In this document: positions 10,299 through 20,185 of the stretch, in pieces
Position numbering within the stretch: position 1 is the stretch's first letter
Layout: each line of letters starts with the position of its first letter
NCBI GenBank assembly: GCA_023053575.1
Contig: JAKZAP010000003.1
Span: forward strand, 8,346,561 to 8,410,560
Origin: Branchinecta lynchi
Lineage: Eukaryota > Arthropoda > Branchiopoda > Anostraca > Branchinectidae
Reading direction: 5' to 3'
DNA: 64,000 nt
The notes under the pieces: generated by a model
The model's input: only the letters and a program-made list of their open reading frames with translations
The model's database searches: none
Told to the model about the DNA's origin: nothing
Translations under genes and position numbers: made by a program

Positions 10299-11300
10299 TT
10301 CAAATATTCATGTATTATATATTTCTTCATTTCTTCATTTAAAAATAATATGAAAAGTTTGTTGATGAGTAAAGATGGGTGACGAGAGAGGGTTACCTTG
10401 GGTACGAATCGGTTCAGCATTGCCACGAGGTTTAATTATCTTCTAATTATCTATAATATTGATTTTTGTTTTATTATTATCTTTATATAGTTGTTTATGT
10501 GTAGTATTGGATTGATTTTTTTCCCTTTTCTTTTTTGTTCCCAATATAATTATTCTAAGCTATTAAATTATTGAGTCCTGTCACAAACAAATCTGCATAG
10601 ATTTTCACGTGGCAGAACTGTTATGATATTGAATTTTTTTTTGTAAAATTCCATTATTATTATATTAAATTGTCTCTCTCTCGCAATATTCATTGAACCT
10701 CTTCTGGGTTCCTCAGACATTACAAAGTCGCTTTCAGCTTTTCAGTCCCTTTTGATGTTAAACACGGAAAAACTTGTATAACCAGTATTTCTGACCAATG
10801 AGTTCCTCGGGAGCAATAAGCGGGAGCCTGGACCGCCTCGAAAAGAGTCAAACACGGCAAATGCAAAGTCAGCGTATTGCTGATTTAAATTAATATGAAG
10901 TTCGGAACCTTGGAAATAAGATGAATGGATGTGTAGGTTGTACGGCCTTCACTGTGAAACCATCTCGTAGGTTGGGGGTGGTGGTAGCCTTTGGTAACAG
11001 GTGGTTCGAGGTTAATGCCTTAACGATCGATTTCGAGGAAACCCGGTTAAGGGGTACGCCGGTACTGTAAAGTTAGGGTTACTTGGGTTGGGTATTTAAC
11101 TTCAGACGTTGCAATTGATGGCTAAAGAGTGACATAAAACCCCGAAACCCCCACTGATATATTCTTCGGAGCCTTTAAAGTCTAACTGAAAAGCCAGCTT
11201 AATTTTGTGTATTGTATTTGAATACAGTAAATTGCTGTGACGCTGTTGAGGGATTTGTCGTTTTTAAACAGTAGGCTATCGTAGTTACGTTGATAATGAC
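10299..11300. other. AT-rich stretch, nothing recognised
   Basis: A+T-rich sequence with T-runs and no convincing frame or RNA gene. It lies upstream of the truncated reverse transcriptase and could include unrelated decayed repeats. Confidence 0.5.
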
Positions 11301-11301
11301 C

Positions 11302-11582
11302 ATGTCCCACCCTTCTAACAATAGTAACTATTAGTTACTATTTTCGTTGCAGCCTCGTGAAAAGTTACTACGCTTACCGTTACAGCCTTCTCGAAATAGT
11401 AACTATTTGCTTACCACGCTCGGGCGCGAAGTAAGCGTGGCAACTTCTAATCTCTTTGACGTGATTGGTGCGATTAGCCCGTGGCGCGATATTTGCTGAA
11501 AAATAGAAAGCCTCGAGACCAAGAAGCCAGGACTTTGTGACGTCATGCGTAGTTACTCTCGTAAGTATGGTGGAACACACTC
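11302..11582. mobile_element. MITE, GAGCGTGTTCCACC family, copy in opposite orientation
   Basis: It starts ATGTCCCACCCTTCTAACA and ends GGTGGAACACACTC, degenerate versions of the family TIRs. Inside are the family's AATAGTAACTATTAG, ACTACGCTTACC and TGACGTCATGCGTAG phrases. Its end overlaps the first unit of the 281-bp tandem duplication at 11500. Confidence 0.75.
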
Positions 11583-12061
11583 AATGTAGACGCTTACCCG
11601 AAAATACCGAATTCACTGCTAAGCTGCGCAATTTGACAACATTCAATCAAGGACTGCTCTCTGTAAAATCGCCAACGACAGCAAATCAAAAGTGCTGGCT
11701 ACAAATAAGTCCAGAAGAGTCCTAGGAACAGCAGCCTAGCAAGTTTGTTCATTGTTAGCAGGTAATTTGGTGCTGTTGTTAAAATAGAAAGCCTCGAGAC
11801 CAAGAAGCCAGGACTTTGTGACGTCATGCGTAGTTACTCTCGTAAGTATGGTGGAACACACTCAATGTAGACGCTTACCCGAAAATACCGAATTCACTGC
11901 TAAGCTGCGCAATTTGACAACATTCAATCAAGGACTGCTCTCTGTAAAATCGCCAACGACAGCAAATCAAAAGTGCTGGCTACAAATAAGTCCAGAAGAG
12001 TCCTAGGAACAGCAGCCTAGCAAGTTTGTTCATTGTTAGCAGGTAATTTGGTGCTGTTGTT
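11500..12061. repeat. Exact tandem duplication, 2 x 281 bp
   Basis: Units 11500-11780 and 11781-12061 read identically by eye from AAAATAGAAAGCCTCGAGACC to GTGCTGTTGTT. Each holds the same 62-codon frame, which looks non-coding. The unit joins the end of a MITE to another dispersed repeat, a diverged relative of which lies at 17470-17975. Identity implies a very recent event or an assembly artefact. Confidence 0.93.
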
Positions 12062-12640
12062 AATCTTCCATATTTGAAATTACATAGAGGTACCGCAAGT
12101 CTGAGAGATCTTTCAAATAAAATTGTTATTTGGGAATAGTGGAGAAACGAACCAACGCATTTTCATTGGGTTTTCAGGTCTGTTTAAGTGGTTATTAACT
12201 AGATTTTGATATTTCAGTCATACTCGGTGAGCTTTTAAGGAGCTACTTTGGTCTCAATAGTGGTTGACTTTTATCATAACAAGCTGGCTGAAATGGTACC
12301 GTTCGAAGTCTCTTGAGCCGTCTGTTTGTTGCAACAAACCTACGAGACAAGGACGAACTGTTATTACTTCAAGGCTGCCTCCTGTCGGAGGCTTGGAATG
12401 GACATCTCGGCTGAAAACCCGTTAGAAAACCAAATTCGGAAACATCTTTATACTTCAATAGATCTCAACGAGCTGCCAGAACCTCGAAAAGTACAGCATA
12501 AAATTTCTCCGTTGGTTTCAAACTTCTTCTCTAGTTTTTCTTCCCCTGTTACACTTAGCTCGTTTATTCCGTACTATCGGTATATTCATTCTATATGTGT
12601 GTTCATTTGGAGGAGATTTGTGTTATAGGCTCTTGCTTAT
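12062..12640. other. No gene recognised
   Basis: One + strand frame (12326-12628, 100 codons) has no family resemblance or obvious domain and is treated as chance. No repeat structure is evident. Confidence 0.5.
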
Positions 12641-12644
12641 TCTG

Positions 12645-13040
12645 CCTCCCATAACTGTCCCTAGTTCCCTTCCGGAGTTATAAGCTTCTGACATCCCCGC
12701 AATTAATTCCGCTTTTTCGGCCGAGCCGAGTTTTGTCAGTCACACCACGCAAACTTGCATCAAGCTTCAAGGTCCGGCGACACCCTTTCACACATAAGGA
12801 CATGAGAAGCTTCAAAGTATTGTTGTTCATTTTGGAAGACATGGTAGACTATCAGGTCTGCTCTCTGTGTGGCCTGGTTTGCCCGGCGCGTTAAGTTTTC
12901 GAATATTTTGCGCCCAGCCTCCGCGTCCGAGAGCGTGAAGGCTGGGTAGAGTCGACAAACACTAACAAGAAACTCGCTGATGTCATGTGGAAAGTAATGG
13001 TATTTTCGAAAAACGGTATTTCTGAGCCATTTCATCGCGT
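12645..13040 (-). repeat. Dispersed repeat with FRKYHYF-type reading frame, copy I
   Basis: On the minus strand a 91-codon frame begins MKWLRNTVFRKYHYF and is followed by CTGACAAAACTCGGC, GGCCGAAAAAG and GGCAGAATAAGC. The same string of motifs, at DNA level and partly at protein level, is found at 14140 (split) and 25235, so it is a repeat. The other copies have stops or frameshifts, so a protein function is not supported. Confidence 0.65.
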
Positions 13041-14139
13041 AAAGATCATTCTTAGTATAAGAGTTGCGCTAACCGGTGACAATAGAACAATCTAATTTGG
13101 ACAACATGTGTGACAACACATGTGTGAAAGTAAAGAAGATTCAGTTTGCTTAGAAAGCGTAAGTGACGGACTAACGGTTATATTAATTTTACTTTTTGAA
13201 ATATCAGCGTCAATGAGTGGACGAGAAGTCGTTTTGGACAATCGGTGAAAGTGATTAATATAATTACTGTGTTCAAAGTAGATAAATGCGTGCTATTTGT
13301 AGAGCGTAGGGGACGTTAAATTTTTAAATTAATTCCTAGAATCCTAGAAGTGTTGACGTCACTGATTGAAAGAGTGGCTGTAGCTCAAAATGTGAAGATA
13401 TTGTGAGTTTTTTTTCGAAAAGACGTAAATGTGATCTATAAAACGTAAACCAAATGACGTGCCTAGAAAAATGGGTTTCTTAAAGAGAAATATTAACGTC
13501 ACAGGAGCGGAGCAGGAGCTATTGCTAAAAAATTAAGACATAAGGAAAAATGGGAAAAAAGGTGCTAAAAAAAAGGCGTTAAAAATGTCTCATTTGCGGA
13601 AAACATTATTTGGATTCTCCACAGAAAATAATACACCAATATCCTCTTGCCCTTATGGACTTCTTCATTTGTTTTTATAGAAGCCTCTGAACTGAATAGA
13701 ATCGGTGAGTCAAAGTTTTTGCTCATCTTAACCCCTTTCAAACCCCTCTTCTTCTTCCCAAACCCCGCTTCTTTGAGAAAGAAATCGAACAAAAGTCATA
13801 TGTCCTTATAAGGGGGCTTTAACTTCGTCGGTCCCATAATACAAGCTATGAGATTAGAATGCTGTCTTGGCTATCACAGCTGATTGTGATACGATAATAG
13901 TCAGTTTAGCTGGTGTCTGCATCTGAAGCATCTGGACGAAGAATGTACACAGCAGGGACAAGCGATGGAAAAAGCGAGCCTTCTACAAAGTTTTTGCTTT
14001 AGTCTTACTATCTGGTCATCGGTTCTATCCCGTTCTTTCATGTTGAGTTGTTCAAACAGTTATGGCGTTGGAATGTTCCCGTTGGGTGTAAGCTGCCGGT
14101 TATGAGACGAAAATACGAGTTGGCTGGTGTTATACACTT
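13041..14139. other. No gene recognised
   Basis: No convincing coding frame, RNA gene or known repeat. A-runs occur around 13410 and 13550-13580. Confidence 0.5.
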
Positions 14140-14302
14140 TTCACGATGAAATGGCTCAAAGATGTCGGTTTTCGAAAATACCATTACTTTCAACCTGGTT
14201 TGAGCGATTTTCTCGTTAGCGATTGTCGACTCTATTCAACAGTACCGCTCTCCGGCGCGGCGGTTGACGCAGAATACTTGGAAACTGAACGCGCCGTGAT
14301 TA

Positions 14303-15306
14303 ACTAGACCGAAGATTTCGATGGGATCCCAAAATTTGCAATATTTTGCCCCAGACAATTCGGTCTTCAACAGACATTATATTTAGAAACAGATTAAGAC
14401 CAATGGTATTAATCGAAGAAGACCAACTTCGTATTTGACAGTGCAAAACGGATACGCTAGCTGAATTTCGCCAAGTTCAGATATATTCAGATATCCATTT
14501 TGCGCTGTCAAGTATTCTGATATTGGTTCAGCATATGGTTTACCCGATGGCCTACGTCGTATCTCCTTCCTTCCTTACTTCTGCCCAACCTCCGGTTTCG
14601 GCCGGATACCGACAACCTACTTTTCTGGCAAAAAAAAATAGAACTCAAAAATTAATTCAGCATGTTTTCTTGCCCCTACATCGAACCTCGAATCAACTCG
14701 GATTAATATTTTACTTTTAATAAATTTTCCGGTTTCAGCCGGAGTCCGAGCGATCCATACGTCCGGTGAGAAAGTGATTGTCGTATACGAATTCACCATG
14801 TCTTCTTACCCAAACTGAACATCTTGTCAAATTTAAATAAGACTTTTACTCTAAATAAATTCTCCGGTTTCGGCCGGATTCCGGCCGAACTAACTGTCCA
14901 GCTACAAAAAAATGTCGTACTCGGGACTCGACACGTCGCCTTGCCCCTAAACTGAACCTCTAATCAACTTCAGATTAAACTTTTACATTTCACAAATTTT
15001 TCGGTTTTCGCCGGACTCCGAGTGAACTATTTGTCTGGCGACAAATTAAATTTCATATTCCGATTCAGCATGTCTCTTTACCAAATTCGACTATTTCATC
15101 AGCTTTTAAAAATATTTTTTGTTTCCCTTAATTTCAAACCCTCCCCAGCCCTAATTATAGGGCTACATAGCCCATCTTCGAACTTGACCCGTACATAGTA
15201 CATGCCAGCTTTCATCAAAATATCTGAGTTATCGTGCTGACAGGCGGACGGACGGCGGACAGACAACTTTTTCGATGTCTCCACTTACGTTATGGGATCC
15301 CAAAAA
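14303..15306 (-). mobile_element. Family 1 element, minus strand, inserted in another repeat
   Basis: Read on the minus strand it starts GGGATCCCATAACGTAAGTGG near 15306. It has a CGTCCGCCTGTCAGCACGATAAC head and several monomers, and ends with a degenerate tail (GGGATCCCATCGAAATCTTC) at about 14303. It contains a small hairpin MITE at 14437-14519. Its junctions can be compared with an empty site near 25365. Confidence 0.82.
14437..14519. mobile_element. Hairpin MITE, TTTGACAGTGCAAAACGGATAC family
   Basis: TATTTGACAGTGCAAAACGG faces CCATTTTGCGCTGTCAAGTA, imperfect terminal repeats of about 20 bp around a short AT-rich centre. Related hairpins are at 23929, 40975 and, more diverged, 51270. 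Confidence 0.7.
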
Positions 15307-15647
15307 GTGGGAAAACGATGCAAAGTGAAGCAAAAGATTTCCAAAATAGAAGATTGACATGAGGGTTCGCCATTATTTCAAAATGAAAACAACAGTTTGA
15401 ACCTTCTTATGTCCTTATGTCTGAAAGAGTTGTCGGCGGACTTCAAGCTTTCGTTCAAAAGCCGGGTTTTGTCAATCGCCCTTGAACGAGCTAGAGATAA
15501 TTGAAAAGGCAGAATTGTTAAGAATGAGGGGTCCTTTACCGTACACTCTCAGATACTCTGGCCACTGGTCCCACCCCTCTCGGTTATTCGACGTGTTGAG
15601 CGGTTTCAATATTTTCTAAAGACGTTTTTTCACGTTAAACCTGTGTC

Positions 15648-15835
15648 CAAGGCCGTATCCCGGGGGGTGGGTTAGGTGGTTGAACCCCCCCCCCCCCCCC
15701 CCCGAAACATAAAAAATAATAATTTGTATAGGCTTTTCCTTCTATGTTATTTTTTTCCGACCAGCAGGCACACCCCCCCAAAGGAAAAAGCCCCCCCCCC
15801 CCCCCCCCCGAAATAAATTCTCGGATACGGGCCTG
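15648..15835. mobile_element. hAT-like MITE, CAAGGCCGTATCC family, copy 1
   Basis: It begins CAAGGCCGTATCCCGG and ends CGGATACGGGCCTG. Flanking 8-mers CCTGTGTC (15640-15647) and CTTGTGTC (15836-15843) differ at one base, as expected for an aged 8-bp TSD. The interior has long C-runs, TTTGTATAGGCTTTTCC and CCGACCAGCAGGCA, all shared with the copy at 35023. It is non-coding. Confidence 0.85.
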
Positions 15836-16237
15836 CTTGTGTCCCACACAAGTTACGGAAACATGTCTGCGCCAAACACACTAGAAATGCCTGAAAATAA
15901 AAATAGAATTAAGATAAAATATTAATAAGTGAAAAATTTGGCTTGCGCCCTCGCAGTTTTTAGGATTTCGAACGTGAGTGACGGGATACCTATGACTTTG
16001 TAAAAATTGTCCGTCTGTCTGTCCGTCCGCCTGTCAGCACGATAACTCTCGAAGGGAATGAGATACTATGTTGGAGCGTGGTGTAAGGATTCTTCCGGGT
16101 CAGATGACAGGTAGAGTTCGTAGATGGAATAGTTCTAGCCCTATATATTTAGGGGTGGGGGAGGGTTTTCAAATTAGGAGACGAATAAAGTATTTATTAA
16201 AAGCTATCGAGATAGTCGATTTAGGGGTAGTCTAAGG

Positions 16238-16636
16238 CAGTGGTTCCCAACCGGCGGTACGCGTACCCAAAGGGACACTCAAGACCCTCGTAAGGCGTAC
16301 GCGAAGGTCCCAAATCTCTGAATTCGAAAAAAGTCTGCTTTCTTCGAGTATTGGCTTACGAAGTTTCAAAGAAACAGCGCAAGTGTATTTCTGATGCTTG
16401 ACTAGTTTACGGACGATAATGAAATTGACAACCGTGGAGCCTCAAGTATCCTTTTTATTTGTATATAATTTACACTTAATCCCATACCACTTATGACAAT
16501 AAATGACGTCTTTTTGGCGTTCTGATCTTGAGAGATTCTGGTAGAATAGTAGAAAAATAATTCCTCAAAAATGGGTACGCAACCGTTTTGAACATTCATT
16601 AGGGGTACGCGATACGGAAAATGTTGGGAACCACTG
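16238..16636. mobile_element. hAT-type MITE, CAGTGGTTCCCAACC family, copy 2
   Basis: Both ends are CAGTGGTTCCCAAC/GTTGGGAACCACTG. The 8-bp TSD GTCTAAGG is perfect (16230-16237 and 16637-16644) and corresponds to GTAAGG-type sequence in the family 1 monomer it entered. Relative to the copy at 4826 it lies in the opposite orientation. No transposase is encoded. Confidence 0.94.
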
Positions 16637-16716
16637 GTCTAAGGAGACATGAAACTGAAGACAGGAATTGTCACTTGCTAGTACCGAGCGAGAACGGTAT
16701 TATAGTTATTGGTGAC

Positions 16717-16984
16717 ATGAAATTGTACCGTGTTCTTCAAAACTGTGCTAACTACATTTTCATAATTTTTGGGCTCAGTTTTGTTTGCCATCTCGCAAGA
16801 AGAAAGTAGTAACTCAGAAAGTTAAAACTAATCTACCTGTTAGATGGTGCTCATGTCGTCATCTAACACTTAGCACAATTTAACAGAATACCAAATGAAC
16901 TATGTTCTATCCAATCGTATAGTTAACTCAGTTTTAAAAAAATGTTCAGTTAGCACAGTTTTGAAGAACACGGTACAATTGAAC
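16717..16984. mobile_element. Inverted-repeat insertion, AATTGTACCGTGTTCTTCAA ends
   Basis: AATTGTACCGTGTTCTTCAA followed by AACTGTGCTAACT (about 16720-16753) faces AGTTAGCACAGTTTTGAAGA and ACACGGTACAATT (about 16947-16980). The arms are about 35 bp and nearly perfect, with a centre of about 190 bases. It resembles a MITE; no TSD was resolved. Confidence 0.65.
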
Positions 16985-17469
16985 TCGTGTTTAATTTAGG
17001 GTTTTGAATTCTTCCAATTTTGGTTTTTCATTTTCGGTTCTTTGTTGATTCTCCGCTTTGCTTTGATTTGTCTCCTTTGATGATCTTCCTCGACTTTTTG
17101 GCATTTTTCCTCAAAATTTTCCTTCGTTTCGTTTTTCAGTTTTTTCGTTGGCCCAAACCATTTTCGTTTCTTTTTCTTCTGACTTTTTGTGCTATGGCAC
17201 GCCAATGTGGTTTCGAAGTTATCTTCCGATTAATGATAAGTAGTAAAAATGTTTAAGGAGTCTGGCGAAGACCGGATTTCTACAAGACCCGATTGTCTGG
17301 TCAAAAAAGTCTAATAAACCTTAGAGTTTTGGGATCCCATCAAAATCTACTGCTCTTATTACTAGAAGCATCCTCCATTTTACGCATATCTGTTTGACGT
17401 CGTTGCTAATTTTTTTATTTGGACGGTAATTACCATTCATCTAGATTTTGCCGCTAAATTTAGGATTTC

Positions 17470-17975
17470 CCTCACAATCGAGTCACAGAATCAGAAATCA
17501 CCTCAATGTAGACGGTGACCCGAAAATACCAAATTCACAGCTGAACCGCGCAGTTTGAGTTTCACCGAGGACTTGGTGAGCATACGTGTTCCACCCTTCT
17601 AATAGTAGTAACTATTGGTTACTATTTTCGTTCCAACCTCATGGAAAGTTACTACGCCCGTTCCAACCTTCTCGAAATAGTAACTAAGAGTTGCTTACCA
17701 TGCTCAGGAGCGTAGTAAGCGCAGTAACTGCAAACCTTTCTAACGTGATTGGTCGGATTACCCCGTGGCATGATATTTTGTCGAAAATAGAAAAGTGCGT
17801 TCCAGCCTTGACGCCAATAAGCCGCGACGTCATGCGTAGTAACTGGAACACGCTCAGTTTCTCCTGTGCAATCGTGAACGACAGAAAAATCAAAGGTGCT
17901 GGCCGCAAGCAGTCTAAAATAGTCCTAGGAACAGCAGCCTAGCCAGTTTATTCATTGACAGCAGCTAATTTGATG
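17470..17975. repeat. Diverged relative of the 281-bp unit, split by a MITE
   Basis: TCAATGTAGACGGTGACCCG and CAAATTCACAGCTGAACCGC (left), and CCTAGGAACAGCAGCCTAGC with TTTATTCATTG (right), match the 11.5-12.0 kb unit. Between them lies a GAGCGTGTTCCACC MITE (17584-17856), absent from that position in the 11.5 kb units. Confidence 0.7.
17584..17856. mobile_element. MITE, GAGCGTGTTCCACC family, 17.6 kb copy
   Basis: It starts ACGTGTTCCACCCTTCTAAT and ends CTGGAACACGCTCA. It includes the family phrases AATAGTAACTA, GCTTACCATGCTC and CGACGTCATGCGTAG. It is non-coding and in the same orientation as the 11.3 kb copy. Confidence 0.8.
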
Positions 17976-18285
17976 CTGGTGCTGATCGTAGTTGCGTTTT
18001 CGCAGATACCATGGTATATGATGCCACGGTCTAAAGTCGTCATAGGTTTTATAAAAATCTTTTTCCGCATACTTCCAAACTGGGTGATTTAACGTTTGTA
18101 TTGGTTCCCATTCTTAAACGAATTTGGTAATCGACCCAACTTTTATTTTGTCCGCATCTATTTCACCGCATTCGGTCTGTCCATTTGCAACTTCGATGAT
18201 TTAACGCATATATTTCCATGCGTTTCCCCATGCATCACCTCAAGTGCTGTTTGTCGATTATGAGCCATAGTGCGAGCCACAAAAA

Positions 18286-19594
18286 ACAAGAGCTACGAGC
18301 TTATATGGCACTTGTTACGAGTAGGTGTTGCGAGGAAGTAGATGAGGACGTCACAAAATACCCCCTTTATCCTCCCAGGATCGGACTTAGAAATAGTATA
18401 TCTAGTTTCACTCGAGGATGAGCATTCCCAGCGTCTCCTCGGATCATCTAGAGCAAATGCCAGGGCACAATATTTCCGGTACTCGTCCCCCTCAAACTCC
18501 CCCTACCGCGGCCGAATCTGGTCCAGACAAATAAACTGATCATCTAATAAGCATCTTCTCTTACCGGCTACCAAGTTTCGCATGAGTCTGAGCATTTTTC
18601 GCGAAACTACGGTACCCCCCCCCCCCCCCGTGTTCAGATCCGTTCCGACCTCTAAACTATGTCATCTACGGAAAGTCGTATATCTGCTTTTTTTTTACCC
18701 CTATGCCAGCCACAAAATTATCGTATCTAGGGCTTATGTTTGTTCTTCCCACCAAATTCCATCCCGACCCCCGACGCTAAGCGTTTCACGAAAACTCCGG
18801 TGACCCCTTCGACACCCCCACAAGTAACAGATCCGGCCTAGACTCGACATGGAATATCGGAGACGACACTTTTTTCCACTTGTGAAGTTTCATTCAAATC
18901 GGATCGCCCGTTTAAAAGTTATGAATGCCACTAGATTCCGGATTCCCCATCCCTCCACTCCCCCCACGATGGTCTGATCATGTAAGCGATTATTCTCAAG
19001 TCAGTTTGTTCGAGTACTTGATAGGCCAGCCCAGTTTCATCTCTTAGTACATCAGGAAGTACCACACTCGCGGGATCATTAGAATTCCGAACCCCCCCCC
19101 CCCCCCCCCCCCCCAACTCCAACTCGTCCCACAGTGCCCGAATCTGGTTCGGTTATGTCAATGACGTTCTACTGTTTGCTTGGTGTCTTCCTACCAAGTT
19201 TCATCTCGATCCCTCCACTCATAGCGTTTCCCAAGATTTCTGGTTGCCCCCTCCACCACCACCCAAAAGTCACCGGATCCGGTCCGGATTTTAAAGTGGT
19301 CGTCTGAGGCACGAGATCTTTCCAAATATCAAGTTTCATTAAGATCCGATCACCCGTTCAAAGGTTATAAATACATCAAGATTCCGGATTCCCCCTCCTT
19401 CCACTCCCGCGACGATGCTCGGATCAGGGAAGTAACTGTTACCAACTTAATTATTTGGTTCCCTGATATGACTGCCAAGTTTCATCGTCCTAGCTTATGT
19501 GGAAGTGCCCGAACTAGCAAAACCTTGACAGACCGACGGACGGACAGAAATTGTGATCGCTATATGGCATTTTGCCGAAGGGCAAGTGCCATAA
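18286..19594 (-). repeat. Family 2 (C-rich modular) repeat, minus strand
   Basis: On the minus strand it starts TATGGCACTTGCCCTTCGG, has a GTCCGTCCGTCGGTCTGTC tract, then 150-200-bp monomers with GGACCGGATCC, long G-runs and GATGAAACTTGG. It ends TAAGCTCGTAGCTCTTGTT near 18286. The core ATAACT-25 nt-GAAACTT is present (complement of about 18883-18922). Frames within it are artefacts of low complexity. Confidence 0.78.
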
Positions 19595-20185
19595 AAACAG
19601 TGGTCGCAGGAAGAGACTTGTTGGGCGCAAAAACGAACGTGGAATCCCTTTTTTAGCAACACGGGCAAACATGCCGCAAATTGTGGGGGAAATCTTGTCC
19701 TCCATTACCATTTTCTTCTCAGGGGCTTTCGAAATTAAGGGATTCATTACTTTCTGGGAATGGTGGGTAGCTTCTTGGTATATTACAATCTACGTCACCA
19801 AGAGTGATTGTTTCTTTTGGAAATCTTTTTTCTTAGTTTATCCTTCATTTATCCTGTATATTGTGGCCTTTGTGTTTGTCAATACAGATATATATATATT
19901 TTGTTACCATTATTCCCTGCAAAAACCACTGTTTCTAGGACCATTAGTCCCTGCCCCTGTCACTGCTTTCGTCCCTTTCTTTCCTTTCCATTCATTCGTG
20001 CTTTACCTCAGTGAACTTTCTGCAGACGTTCTTATCGACCCTCTCCGTGAATAAACAAGTGACTTGAAGACAATAATTGAGGTGGTCGTAAGGCCCTGGA
20101 GGAACTTGAGTGCTCCCAAAGACTATCAACCATTCAGGAGGAGGAAGTGAAGGAATGGAGAAATGATTGCAGGGGTGAGTGACCA
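19595..20185. other. No gene recognised
   Basis: A 160-codon + strand frame (19572-20054) begins in the family 2 head and is hydrophobic and aromatic-rich. It matches no family known to me and its start codon is repeat-derived, so it is not called a gene. Confidence 0.5.

Larger units (their letters stand above)
14140..15525 (+). repeat. FRKYHYF repeat, copy II, split by a family 1 insertion
   Basis: The left part (14140-14302) reads ATGAAATGGCTCAAAGATG and TTCGAAAATACCATTACTTT up to GAAACTGAACGCGCC. The right part (15307-15525) resumes TGGGAAAACGATGC to AAAAGGCAGAATTG. The uninterrupted copy at 25235 shows the two halves adjacent (GAACGCGCCTTGG...AGTGGGGAAACC). The intervening 1 kb is a reversed family 1 element. 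Confidence 0.7.
15955..17358 (+). repeat. Family 1 repeat, interrupted
   Basis: A degenerate head (TTTTTAGGATTTCGAACGTGAG) with GTCTGTCTGTCCGTCC and CACGATAACTCTCGAAGGG begins at 15955. The tail AGGAGTCTGGCGAAGACCGG and GGGATCCCATCAAAATCTAC lies at 17230-17355. Between them are a hAT MITE (16238-16636) and an inverted-repeat insertion (about 16717-16984). The first monomer is split exactly at GTCTAAGG. Confidence 0.7.

Noticed and set aside
19572..20054. 160-codon + strand frame rich in F, Y, I and V
   Set aside because: Its start codon is in the family 2 head, there is no domain, and composition reflects T-rich DNA. Not supported as a gene.
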